A DNA stretch of 64,000 bases, from contig NZ_JAIWNC010000016.1 of NCBI RefSeq assembly GCF_020216025.1, forward strand, positions 1-64,000, read 5' to 3'. This DNA is from Jidongwangia harbinensis (lineage in GTDB: Bacteria; Actinomycetota; Actinomycetes; Mycobacteriales; Micromonosporaceae). This document shows positions 37,537 to 45,428 of this stretch, one piece after another. Numbering within the stretch: the first letter of the stretch is position 1; every line of letters begins with the position of its first letter. Under the pieces are notes generated by a model. It ran no database searches and was not told the DNA's origin. It was given only the letters and a program-made list of their open reading frames with translations. The position numbers were made by a program, and so were the translations under genes.

Positions 37537-39015
37537 ATGACTAGTACGCCACGCACCTACGACGTCCGCACGTACGGCTGCCAGATGAACGTGCACGACA
37601 GCGAGCGCATCTCCGGGCTGATGGAGGGTGCGGGCTACGTGCGCGCCGCCGACGCGGACGCCGCCGACGTGGTCGTCTTCAACACCTGCGCGGTCCGGGA
37701 GAACGCCGACAACCGCCTTTACGGCAACCTCGGCCACCTGCGGCCCACCAAGCTGAAGAACCCGGACATGCAGATCGCGGTCGGCGGCTGCCTGGCCCAG
37801 AAGGACCGCGGCGACATCGTCAAGCGCGCCCCCTGGGTGGACGTGGTGTTCGGCACCCACAACATCGGCTCGCTGCCCACCCTGCTGGAACGTGCCCGGC
37901 ACAACGCGGCCGCCGAGGTGGAGATCCTCGAGTCGCTCGAGGTGTTCCCGTCCACGCTGCCCACCCGGCGCGAGTCGACGTACGCCGGCTGGGTCTCCAT
38001 CTCGGTGGGCTGCAACAACACCTGCACCTTCTGCATCGTGCCGGCACTGCGCGGCAAGGAGAAGGACCGCCGCCCCGGCGACGTGCTGGCCGAGGTGCGC
38101 GCGCTGGTCGCCGAGGGTGTGCTCGAGGTGACGCTGCTCGGGCAGAACGTCAACTCGTACGGCGTCGAGTTCGGCGATCGATTGGCGTTCGGCAAGCTGC
38201 TCCGGGCCTGCGGCGACGTCGAGGGACTGGAGCGGGTCCGGTTCACCAGCCCGCACCCGAAGGACTTCACCGACGACGTGATCGCCGCGATGGCCGAGAC
38301 GCCGAACGTGTGCCACTCGCTGCACATGCCGCTGCAGTCCGGTTCCGACGCGGTGCTCAAGGCGATGCGCCGCAGCTACCGCTCGGAGAAGTACCTCGGC
38401 ATCATCGACAAGGTCCGGGCCGCGATGCCGGACGCGGCGATCACCACGGACATCATCGTGGGCTTCCCGGGCGAGACCGAGGCGGACTTCCAGCAGACCC
38501 TCGACGTGGTGCGCGCGGCCCGCTTCTCCAGCGCGTTCACGTTCCAGTACTCGAAGCGCCCCGGCACGCCCGCGGCCACGATGGACGAACAGCTGCCCAA
38601 GCAGGTGGTCCAGGAGCGGTACGAGCGGCTGATCGCGCTGCTCGAGGACATCACCTGGACGGAGAACAGGAACCTGGTGGGCGAGAAGGTCGAGGTGCTG
38701 GTCGCCGTCGGCGAGGGACGCAAGGACGAGCGGACCGGCCGGATGAGCGGCCGGGCACGGGACGGCCGCCTGGTGCACTTCGCGGTCGGCGACACCGTTC
38801 CCCGCCCGGGCGACGTGGTGGAGACCGTGGTGACGTACGCGGCACCGCACCACCTGAACGCCGACGGCACACCGCTCGGTTACCGCCGCACCCGGGCCGG
38901 GGACGCGTGGGAGGCCGGGCGTGCCCCGCGTACCCCCGGGGTGTCTCTGGGTCTGCCCACGGTCGGCGCACCCGCGCCGCTGCCGGCGACCACCGCCGGC
39001 GGCTGCGCGCTCTGA
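37537..39015 (+). CDS. miaB: tRNA methylthiotransferase MiaB
   Basis: The 492-residue radical-SAM enzyme adds a methylthio group to i6A37 of tRNAs reading U-starting codons. The N-terminal domain carries the cluster cysteines in TYGCQMN (Cys15), NTCAVREN and VGGCLAQKD. The radical SAM motif is CNNTCTFC. A TRAM domain sits near residues 400-465. The C-terminal 35 residues are a Pro/Gly-rich tail. Its substrate is made by MiaA, encoded 4 kb downstream. The start is ATG 37537. Confidence 0.95.
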   Translation: MTSTPRTYDVRTYGCQMNVHDSERISGLMEGAGYVRAADADAADVVVFNTCAVRENADNRLYGNLGHLRPTKLKNPDMQIAVGGCLAQKDRGDIVKRAPWVDVVFGTHNIGSLPTLLERARHNAAAEVEILESLEVFPSTLPTRRESTYAGWVSISVGCNNTCTFCIVPALRGKEKDRRPGDVLAEVRALVAEGVLEVTLLGQNVNSYGVEFGDRLAFGKLLRACGDVEGLERVRFTSPHPKDFTDDVIAAMAETPNVCHSLHMPLQSGSDAVLKAMRRSYRSEKYLGIIDKVRAAMPDAAITTDIIVGFPGETEADFQQTLDVVRAARFSSAFTFQYSKRPGTPAATMDEQLPKQVVQERYERLIALLEDITWTENRNLVGEKVEVLVAVGEGRKDERTGRMSGRARDGRLVHFAVGDTVPRPGDVVETVVTYAAPHHLNADGTPLGYRRTRAGDAWEAGRAPRTPGVSLGLPTVGAPAPLPATTAGGCAL

Positions 39016-39119
39016 TCCGGGAACGTCACGCCGGTGCGGGCCACGCGGGCCGTGCCCCAGTCGTAGAGCGCCTGCAGGACGGGCGCCAGGCTACGGCCCT
39101 CATCGGTCAGCTGGGCTGT
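39009..39119 (-). pseudogene. HxlR regulator, C-terminal remnant
   Basis: The minus-strand translation TAQLTDEGRSLAPVLQALYD followed by WG matches the C-terminal end of HxlR-family winged-helix regulators (typically Y-LT-x-GRSL-PVL-AL--WG). No N-terminal part exists upstream: the homology stops exactly where the globin gene starts. No stop follows, and the frame runs on into the antisense of miaB. I interpret it as what remains of a regulator cut by a rearrangement. Confidence 0.6.
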
Positions 39120-40515
39120 GCCCATGCCCGAGACCCCCACACTGTACGAATGGGCCGGCGGCGCGGCCGCGTTCGCCCGGCTGACCGCGGCGTTCTACGT
39201 CCGGGTGGTCGACGACGACCTGCTGGCGCCGTTGTTCGCGCGGATGGACCCGGCGCACGCCCAGCACGTGGCGGTGTGGCTGGCCGAGGTGTTCGGCGGC
39301 CCGGCCCACTACACCGAGTCGCACGGCGGCTATCCACACATGGGCGCCGAGCACATCGGCATGGCCATCACCGAGCCGCAGCGACGGCGCTGGGTGAACC
39401 TCATCCAGGACGCCGCGGACGAGGCCGGACTGCCGGACGACCCGGAGTTCCGGGCAGCGTTCCTCGGCTATGTCGAATGGGGCACCCGACTGGCCCGCCA
39501 GAACTCCCAGCCCGGCGCACAGGTACCCCGACAGGCGCCGGCGCCCCTGGCGGGGTCAGGCGGTGCGGAGATGGTGGAGGAGGGCGGCGGTGGGTGGGGG
39601 GTCGGGCGGGTCGCCGTGGACGGCCGCGGAGAGGCGGCGGGCGGCGCCCGGCAGCAGGACGGTGCGCACGCCCGGGTCGCGGTGCGCCTCCAGCGCCAGC
39701 GCCGGCAGCACGGTCACGCCGAGGCCGGACGCGACCAGGCGCTGCACCGCGACGTAATCGTCGGTGGTGTACCGGATGTCCGGCACGAACCCGGCCGCCG
39801 CGCACACCCGGACCAGTTCGCCGCGGCACCGGTCGCACCCGCCGATCCAGGGCCGGTCCCGGTGGTCGATCGGCCGGTCACCCGGCAGGCCGGAGGGCAC
39901 CACGAGGTACGTCGGTTCGTCGCGCAGCGTCTCGTCGCGCAGCCCGGCGACGTCCGGCTCCGTACCGTCCGGATAGCTGAACAGCAGCGCCACCTCGACC
40001 TCGCCGGCGCGCAGCAGCCGGAGCGCCTCCGGCGGTTCGGCCTCGACGAAACGCAGATCCACGTCGGGGTACGCGGCGGCGAACGTGGCCGCCGCCCGCG
40101 GCACGAACGTGCCCAGGGCGGACGGGAACGCGGCCAGCCGCACCCGGCCCGCGCGCAGCCCGGTGTGCGCGTCGAGTTCCGCCTCGGCGGCGGCCAGCCG
40201 GCCGAGGATCTCGGCCGCGCGCTCGGCGAGCATCCGGCCGGCGTCGGTCAGCCGGATGCCGCGGCCGGCCCGCTGCACCAGCCGGCTGCCGGTCTCCGCC
40301 TCCAGCCGGGCCAGGTGGTGACTGACCGACGGCTGGGCGTAGTGCAGGGCCTGGGCGGCCGCGGTGACCGAACCGTGCCGGGCGACCGCGACGAGCACCC
40401 GGAGCCGCGTGACGTCGAGCATCCGGCCAACCTATCAACCGCGTCTATGGGTTTCGGCGGCAATGGGCATTGGACCGATCGGTGCGCACCCCGCAGGATC
40501 GATGCATGGAGCTGA
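39118..40515 (+). CDS. Group II truncated hemoglobin, missing its own stop codon
   Basis: Residues 1-140 are a group II truncated hemoglobin: TLYEWAGGAAAFARLTAAFY, PLFARMDPAHAQHVAVWLAE, the HGGYPHMGAEHIGMAI segment that includes the proximal His region, and the C-terminal YVEWGTRLARQNSQPGAQVP. It would bind oxygen or NO. The family normally ends soon after this with a WGWG-type tail; here the recognisable sequence stops near 39545 and the frame stays open to 40515 across the antisense of lysR. The true product is therefore either a 465-residue read-through chimera or unstable. GTG 39118 or ATG 39124 could start it. Confidence 0.6.
   Translation: MPMPETPTLYEWAGGAAAFARLTAAFYVRVVDDDLLAPLFARMDPAHAQHVAVWLAEVFGGPAHYTESHGGYPHMGAEHIGMAITEPQRRRWVNLIQDAADEAGLPDDPEFRAAFLGYVEWGTRLARQNSQPGAQVPRQAPAPLAGSGGAEMVEEGGGGWGVGRVAVDGRGEAAGGARQQDGAHARVAVRLQRQRRQHGHAEAGRDQALHRDVIVGGVPDVRHEPGRRAHPDQFAAAPVAPADPGPVPVVDRPVTRQAGGHHEVRRFVAQRLVAQPGDVRLRTVRIAEQQRHLDLAGAQQPERLRRFGLDETQIHVGVRGGERGRRPRHERAQGGRERGQPHPARAQPGVRVEFRLGGGQPAEDLGRALGEHPAGVGQPDAAAGPLHQPAAGLRLQPGQVVTDRRLGVVQGLGGRGDRTVPGDRDEHPEPRDVEHPANLSTASMGFGGNGHWTDRCAPRRIDAWS
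39556..40422 (-). CDS. LysR family regulator
   Basis: The 288-residue protein has the LysR winged helix (LRVLVAVARHGSVTAAAQAL, YAQPSVSHHLARLEAETGSR) and an effector domain with the usual two-subdomain strand pattern (GRVRLAAFPSALGTFVP, VEVALLFSYPD). It is divergent from a threonine-dehydratase-like gene, with 83 nt between, and probably controls it. Its stop codon lies at the junction where the opposite-strand globin sequence loses homology. Confidence 0.9.
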   Translation of the reverse strand: MLDVTRLRVLVAVARHGSVTAAAQALHYAQPSVSHHLARLEAETGSRLVQRAGRGIRLTDAGRMLAERAAEILGRLAAAEAELDAHTGLRAGRVRLAAFPSALGTFVPRAAATFAAAYPDVDLRFVEAEPPEALRLLRAGEVEVALLFSYPDGTEPDVAGLRDETLRDEPTYLVVPSGLPGDRPIDHRDRPWIGGCDRCRGELVRVCAAAGFVPDIRYTTDDYVAVQRLVASGLGVTVLPALALEAHRDPGVRTVLLPGAARRLSAAVHGDPPDPPPTAALLHHLRTA

Positions 40516-41468
40516 CTTTCGCCGACGTCCGGGCCGCGCAGGAACCCGTGTACCGGCATCTCCCCGCCACCCCGATGTGGGCCTACCCCACGCTGTCCGA
40601 CGCGGTCGGTGCCGCGGTGTTCGTCAAGCACGAGAACGTGCAGCCGACCGGTGCCTTCAAGGTGCGCGGCGGGCTGACCCTGCTGGAGTCGATGTCGCCT
40701 GCGGAACGCCGGCGGGGCACGGTGTCGTACTCGACCGGGAACCACGCCCAATCGCTGGCGTACGCCGCCGCGGCGTTCGGCGCGCCGTGCACGATGGTCA
40801 TGCCGGCCGCGGCGAATCCGGCCAAGGCCGCGGCGGTCCGCGGGTACGGCGCCGAGGTGGTGCTGACCGGCGACGACCTGGAGGCCGCCCAGGAGTACGC
40901 CGGGAAGCTGGCCACCGAGACCGGTGCCCGGCTGGTCAGCCCCGGCGACACCCCGGAACTGCTGGCCGGCGTGGGCACGCTGTACCTGGAGGTGCTCCGC
41001 GCCCAGCCCGACCTGGATGCGATCGTCGTCCCGGTGGGCAGCGGCACCGGCGCCGCGGCGGCCGGGGTGGTCGCCCGCGAGCTGGCCCCGGGGTGCCGCG
41101 TGTTCGCCGTACAGTCCGGCGCTTCCCCGGCGGCGCACGACTCGTGGCGGTCCGGCCGGCCGGAACAGCGGCCGAACCGGACCCGCGTCGACGGCCTGGC
41201 GACGGGCCGTGGCTTTCCGCTGCCGCAGCGCCTGATGCAGACCGGGCTCGCCGATTTCCTGCTGGTCGACGACGAGCAGATCACCGACGCTCAGCGGCTG
41301 CTCGCCACGGCCGCGCACACCCTGGCGGAGGGCGCCGGCGCGGCTGCGCTGGCCGGGGTGCGGTCCCGGCCCGACCTGTTCGCCGGCCGCCGGATCGCGG
41401 TCATCTGCACCGGCGCCAACGCCTCCGCCGCCGAACTGGCCGCTCTCGCCGCGACCCCGCGCGGGTGA
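40506..41468 (+). CDS. PLP-dependent threonine/serine dehydratase family
   Basis: The 320-residue fold-type II PLP enzyme has the lysine motif ENVQPTGAFKVRGG, the substrate loop STGNHAQSLAYAA and the phosphate-binding PVGSGTGAAAAG. It resembles threonine ammonia-lyases without the regulatory ACT domain and serine racemase-like enzymes. ATG 40506 starts MELTFADVRAAQ; an upstream ATG at 40470 lies in the likely promoter. It may deaminate a beta-hydroxy amino acid in response to the divergent LysR protein. Exact substrate unknown. Confidence 0.88.
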   Translation: MELTFADVRAAQEPVYRHLPATPMWAYPTLSDAVGAAVFVKHENVQPTGAFKVRGGLTLLESMSPAERRRGTVSYSTGNHAQSLAYAAAAFGAPCTMVMPAAANPAKAAAVRGYGAEVVLTGDDLEAAQEYAGKLATETGARLVSPGDTPELLAGVGTLYLEVLRAQPDLDAIVVPVGSGTGAAAAGVVARELAPGCRVFAVQSGASPAAHDSWRSGRPEQRPNRTRVDGLATGRGFPLPQRLMQTGLADFLLVDDEQITDAQRLLATAAHTLAEGAGAAALAGVRSRPDLFAGRRIAVICTGANASAAELAALAATPRG

Positions 41469-41475
41469 GGCCGCG

Positions 41476-42684
41476 CTAGCTGGCCTGCTCGGCCAGGGAG
41501 AGGAACTGGCGCTTGGAGGCCAGCGCCTGCTCGGCCTCCTTGATGCGCTTGTTGTCGCCGGCCGCCTGGGCCCGGGCCAACCGCTGCTCGGCCTCCGCGA
41601 CCTGCTCGCGCATCTGCCGCAGCAGCGGATTGTCCTGCGGCGCCGTCTTGCGCCAGGCCGAGTCCATCGCGACCCGGACGCGTTCCTCGGCGGCGCGCCA
41701 ACGGCGGTCCAGCGACGCGGCGGACTCGCGCGGCACCCGGCCGGCGTCGTGCCAGGCGGCCTGGGCGTCGCGGAGCTTGTTCTGCGCGGCGCGCGGGTCG
41801 GCGTCGATGTCCAGGGCCTCCAGCTCGGCCAGGATGGCCTGCTTCTTCTCCAGGTTGCCCTGGTACTCCGCGTCGCGGGCGGAGAAGACCTCGCTGCGCC
41901 GGGTGAAGAACGCGTCCTGCGCGCCCCGGAAGCGTTCCCAGAGGCGCTGCTCGGCCTCCTTGGCGGCGCGCGGTGCGGCCTTCCACTCGGCCATCAGTTC
42001 CTTGAGCCGGGCCGCGGTGGGGCCCCACTCGCTGGACTCCGACAGCGTCTCCGCCTCCTTGACCAGCTCCTCCTTGGCCGTCTGCGCCTGCTTGCGCTGA
42101 CCGTCGAGGGTGGCGAAGTGGGCGCCGCGGCGGCGGGTGAAGCCGTCCCGGGCGGCGGCGAAGCGCTTCCACAGCTCGCCGTCGGTCTTCTTGTCGACGC
42201 CGCGGATGGTCTTCCACTCGTCGAGGATCTCCTTGAGCCGGTCGCCCGCGCTCTTCCAGCCGGTGGACTCGGCGGCGATCTTCTCCGCCTCCTCGACCAG
42301 GGCGGTCTTGCGGGCCAGCGCCTCGGTGCGGGCGACCTCGCGGGCCGCCCGGGCCTCGCCGGCCTTCTCCTCGGCCAGCACGGTCAACCGGTCCAGCCGG
42401 GTGGCCAGGCCGTCGATGTCGCCGACCACGTGGGCCTCGTCGAGCGTGCTGCGCAGCCGCTTGACGCTGGACAGCGAGTGCGAGGCGTCGGCGGCGCCGG
42501 ACTTGAGGCGGGCCTCGATCAACTCGACCTCGGTGACCAGGTCGGCGAAGCGCCGCGCGAAGTGGGCCAGGCCCTCCTCGGGGGTACCGGCCTGCCAGGA
42601 GCCGACCACGCGTTCGCCCTCGGCGGTCTTCACGTACACGGTGCCGTCGGCATCGACACGCCCGAAGGTTGTCCAGTCGTTCAT
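41476..42684 (-). CDS. DUF349 repeat protein
   Basis: The 402-residue protein is almost entirely helical and contains several DUF349 repeats of about 75 residues, recognisable by repeated W-K-x-x-G/A and LWxRFxxARDxFxxRR patterns (GWKSAGDRLKEILDEWKTIR, LWKRFAAARDGFTRRRGAHF, LWERFRGAQDAFFTRRSEVF). The N-terminal 60 residues form a small globular part. It occurs at this position in mycobacteria. Function is unknown; a cytoplasmic scaffold or nucleic-acid-binding role has been suggested for the family. It is divergent from miaA, with a 178-nt spacer. Confidence 0.88.
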   Translation of the reverse strand: MNDWTTFGRVDADGTVYVKTAEGERVVGSWQAGTPEEGLAHFARRFADLVTEVELIEARLKSGAADASHSLSSVKRLRSTLDEAHVVGDIDGLATRLDRLTVLAEEKAGEARAAREVARTEALARKTALVEEAEKIAAESTGWKSAGDRLKEILDEWKTIRGVDKKTDGELWKRFAAARDGFTRRRGAHFATLDGQRKQAQTAKEELVKEAETLSESSEWGPTAARLKELMAEWKAAPRAAKEAEQRLWERFRGAQDAFFTRRSEVFSARDAEYQGNLEKKQAILAELEALDIDADPRAAQNKLRDAQAAWHDAGRVPRESAASLDRRWRAAEERVRVAMDSAWRKTAPQDNPLLRQMREQVAEAEQRLARAQAAGDNKRIKEAEQALASKRQFLSLAEQAS

Positions 42685-42862
42685 CAGCCCATCCTCGTTC
42701 TCCCGGCACCGGAGGCCGCTCCGCCCCCGACCACCGCCACAGCGCAGTGAGGAATGCCACCTACCACCCGGCATTCTTTCTCGCGCATTGTCACAGGTCC
42801 AACCCGGTTACGACCAAGTGCCCACCGATGACCGTGACCATACGGTGTCCTACCGTTGCTCC

Positions 42863-43768
42863 GTGCCGTTCCACCCCCCGCCCCGGGTGATCGCCGTCGT
42901 CGGGCCGACCGCCGCCGGCAAGTCCGCGCTGAGCCTGGCCCTGGCCCGGGAACTGGGTGGTGAGGTGGTCAATGCGGACTCCATGCAGCTGTACCGCGGG
43001 ATGGACATCGGGACCGCGAAACTGTCCGTCGCCGAGCGCGAAGGTGTGCCGCACCACGTGCTCGACATCTGGGACGTGACGTTCCCGGCCAGCGTGGCCG
43101 AGTACCAGTCGGCGGCCCGGGCCGCGGTGGACGACATCGCCGCGCGGGGCCGGGTGCCGCTGCTGGTCGGCGGTTCCGGGCTGTACGTCCGCGCGGTCCT
43201 GGAGGACTTCGCGTTCCCGGGCACCGACCCGGACATCCGGGCCCGCCTGGAGGCCGAACTGGCCGACGCCGGCACCGGCGTGCTGTACGAGCGGCTGCGG
43301 ACGCGGGACCCGGTGGCGGCCGGCAAGATCCTGCCGTCGAACGGCCGCCGGATCGTCCGCGCCCTGGAGGTGATCGAGATGACCGGCCGCCCGTTCACCG
43401 CCTCGCTGCCCGCCCCGGCGCCGGTGTACCCGTCCGTGCAGATCGCGGTCGACCGGGCCGACCTCGACGACCGGATCGCCGCCCGGGTGGACCTGATGTG
43501 GGGGTCCGGCCTGCTGGACGAGGTGCGCGAGCTGGCCGGGGTGGGGCTGCGCGAGGGCCGCACGGCCGGCCGGGCGCTCGGCTACCAGCAGGCGCTGGCC
43601 CAGCTGGACGGCCGGTGCACCGAGAAGGAGGCGCGCGCCGACACGGTGCAGGGCACCCGGCGGTTCGTCCGCCGGCAACGGTCCTGGTTCCGCCGGGACC
43701 CGGCCGTGACCTGGTTGGATGGGGCGTCGCCCACACTCGTGGCGGACGCCTTGGCGGCTGCGGGATGA
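42863..43768 (+). CDS. miaA: tRNA dimethylallyltransferase MiaA
   Basis: The 301-residue enzyme transfers a dimethylallyl group to A37 of tRNA, making the substrate of MiaB. The P-loop GPTAAGKS is at residues 14-21; DSMQLYRGMDIGTAK, GGSGLYVRAVL and the late ALGYQQAL and RRFVRRQRSWFRRD segments are all typical. The start is GTG 42863. Its stop codon overlaps the dapF start (ATGA). Confidence 0.96.
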   Translation: MPFHPPPRVIAVVGPTAAGKSALSLALARELGGEVVNADSMQLYRGMDIGTAKLSVAEREGVPHHVLDIWDVTFPASVAEYQSAARAAVDDIAARGRVPLLVGGSGLYVRAVLEDFAFPGTDPDIRARLEAELADAGTGVLYERLRTRDPVAAGKILPSNGRRIVRALEVIEMTGRPFTASLPAPAPVYPSVQIAVDRADLDDRIAARVDLMWGSGLLDEVRELAGVGLREGRTAGRALGYQQALAQLDGRCTEKEARADTVQGTRRFVRRQRSWFRRDPAVTWLDGASPTLVADALAAAG

Positions 43769-44646
43769 TGGTGCACGTGGTGTTCACCGAGCCGACCGGC
43801 GGCCTGACCTTCGTCAAGGGCCACGGCACCGGCAACGACTTCGTTCTCCTGCCCGATCCGGACCTCGCGCTGGACCTGACGCCGCAGCTGGTCGCGGCGC
43901 TCTGCGACCGGCACCGCGGGATCGGCGCCGACGGCGTGCTCCGGGTGGTGCGCAGCGCCAAACACCCGGAGGCGGCCGGGCACGCCGCGGACGCCGAGTG
44001 GTTCATGGACTACTGGAACTCCGACGGCTCGTTCGCCGAGATGTGCGGCAACGGCATCCGCGTCTTCACCCGCTACCTGATCGAGGCCGGCCTGGCCACC
44101 GCGCCCGCGGACGGGCTGCCGGTGGCCACCCGGGCCGGCGTCGTGCGCGCGGTGGTCGGCCCGGAGACCATCTCGGTCCGGATGACCACCCCCAGGGTGT
44201 ACGCCGCCAGCACCGCCCGGGTGGGCGCCCTGACCGTGCCCGGGGTGGCCGTGGACTGCGGCAATCCGCACCTGGTCTGCGGGCTGTCCACGCCGCTCGA
44301 GGCGCTCGACCTGCACACCGCTCCGAGCCACGACACCACGTTGTTCCCGTCCGGGGTGAACGTCGAGTTCGTGCTCCCGGACACGCCGGTCGAGGGCGCC
44401 GACCTGCACGTACGCATGCGGGTGCACGAGCGCGGTTCCGGCGAGACGCTGTCCTGCGGCTCCGGCGCCCTGGCCGTCGGCGCGGCGGCGCTGCGGGAGG
44501 CCGGGCTGACCGCGGGCGTGGTCGCGGTGGACCTGCCCGGCGGGCGGCTCACCGTGACCGCCACGCCGGACGGCGAATGGTGGCTGGCCGGGCCGGCGGT
44601 GCTGGTCGCCTCCGGCACGGCGGACGTCGCGGCGCTCGGGGTCTGA
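43765..44646 (+). CDS. dapF: Diaminopimelate epimerase
   Basis: The 293-residue enzyme interconverts LL- and meso-diaminopimelate for lysine and peptidoglycan synthesis. The two catalytic cysteines sit in EMCGNGIRVF and LSCGSGALAVG; FVKGHGTGNDF opens the first domain. ATG 43765 overlaps the miaA stop; ATG 43768 is also possible. It continues the miaA-dapF coupling seen in mycobacteria and overlaps the next start by 1 nt. Confidence 0.96.
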   Translation: MMVHVVFTEPTGGLTFVKGHGTGNDFVLLPDPDLALDLTPQLVAALCDRHRGIGADGVLRVVRSAKHPEAAGHAADAEWFMDYWNSDGSFAEMCGNGIRVFTRYLIEAGLATAPADGLPVATRAGVVRAVVGPETISVRMTTPRVYAASTARVGALTVPGVAVDCGNPHLVCGLSTPLEALDLHTAPSHDTTLFPSGVNVEFVLPDTPVEGADLHVRMRVHERGSGETLSCGSGALAVGAAALREAGLTAGVVAVDLPGGRLTVTATPDGEWWLAGPAVLVASGTADVAALGV

Positions 44647-45428
44647 TGCCGGGGCTGCACCGGGTCGCGCACCGCGGCTACTCCGCCGTCGCGCCCGAGA
44701 ACACGCTGCCCGCGCTGGCGTCCGCGGTGCTGGCCGGCGCCACGTTCGTGGAGTTCGACGTGCGCACCACGGCCGACGGGGTGCCGGTGGTGATCCACGA
44801 CCGCACGGTGGACCGGACCACGGACGGCACCGGGTACGTCTGGGACCTCACCCTCGACGAGGTGCGGGCGCTGGACGCCGGTTCGTGGTTCTCGCCGGGG
44901 TACGCGGGCGTCCGCGTACCCCTGCTCGGTGAGGCCCTTGATCTGCTCGCCCCGCCGGACGCGGACACCCCGCCGGCCGTCGTCGCCCCGGTGCCCGGCC
45001 TGGCCGGCGAGCCGCAGTTGCTCCTGGAGATCAAGCCGCCGGCCGACCTGGAGCAGGTCAAGCGGATCCTGGCCCAGGTGGCCGAGCGCGGGCTGCTGGA
45101 CCGGACCGTGGTGCAGAGCTTCGACCCGCAGGTGGTGGCGGTGGTCCGGGAGGCCCTGCCGGAGGTACGCCGGGGCCTGCTCCGGATGGCTCTGGTCGAC
45201 GACACCGTGGCGCTCGCCGCCGACCTGGGCGTGGTGTTCTGCAACCCGCCGGTCCGGGACGTGCTCGCCGACCCGGACGCGGTCGCCCGGTTCGCCGACG
45301 CCGGCATCGGGGTCATGCCGTGGACCGCCAACGACCTCGCCCACTGGCCGGCGCTGGTCGGCGCCGGCGTGGCCGGGCTGATCTCCGACCGCGCCGGCGA
45401 GTTGACCGGTTGGGCGACCCGCGGCTAG
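44646..45428 (+). CDS. Glycerophosphodiester phosphodiesterase
   Basis: The 260-residue GDPD-family TIM-barrel enzyme has the catalytic HRG (VAHRGYSAVAPENTLPAL), the metal-binding EFDVR and the second His in VPVVIHDRTVDRTT. It would cleave glycerophosphodiesters to glycerol-3-phosphate and an alcohol. No signal peptide is present, so it is cytoplasmic. It is coupled to dapF by a 1-nt overlap, and its stop codon overlaps that of the convergent malic enzyme. Confidence 0.92.
   Translation: MPGLHRVAHRGYSAVAPENTLPALASAVLAGATFVEFDVRTTADGVPVVIHDRTVDRTTDGTGYVWDLTLDEVRALDAGSWFSPGYAGVRVPLLGEALDLLAPPDADTPPAVVAPVPGLAGEPQLLLEIKPPADLEQVKRILAQVAERGLLDRTVVQSFDPQVVAVVREALPEVRRGLLRMALVDDTVALAADLGVVFCNPPVRDVLADPDAVARFADAGIGVMPWTANDLAHWPALVGAGVAGLISDRAGELTGWATRG

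Noticed and set aside
42751..42775. GAATGCC-N11-GGCATTC inverted repeat between the DUF349 gene and miaA
   Set aside because: Short arms with long spacing and no regulator nearby; within what chance allows.
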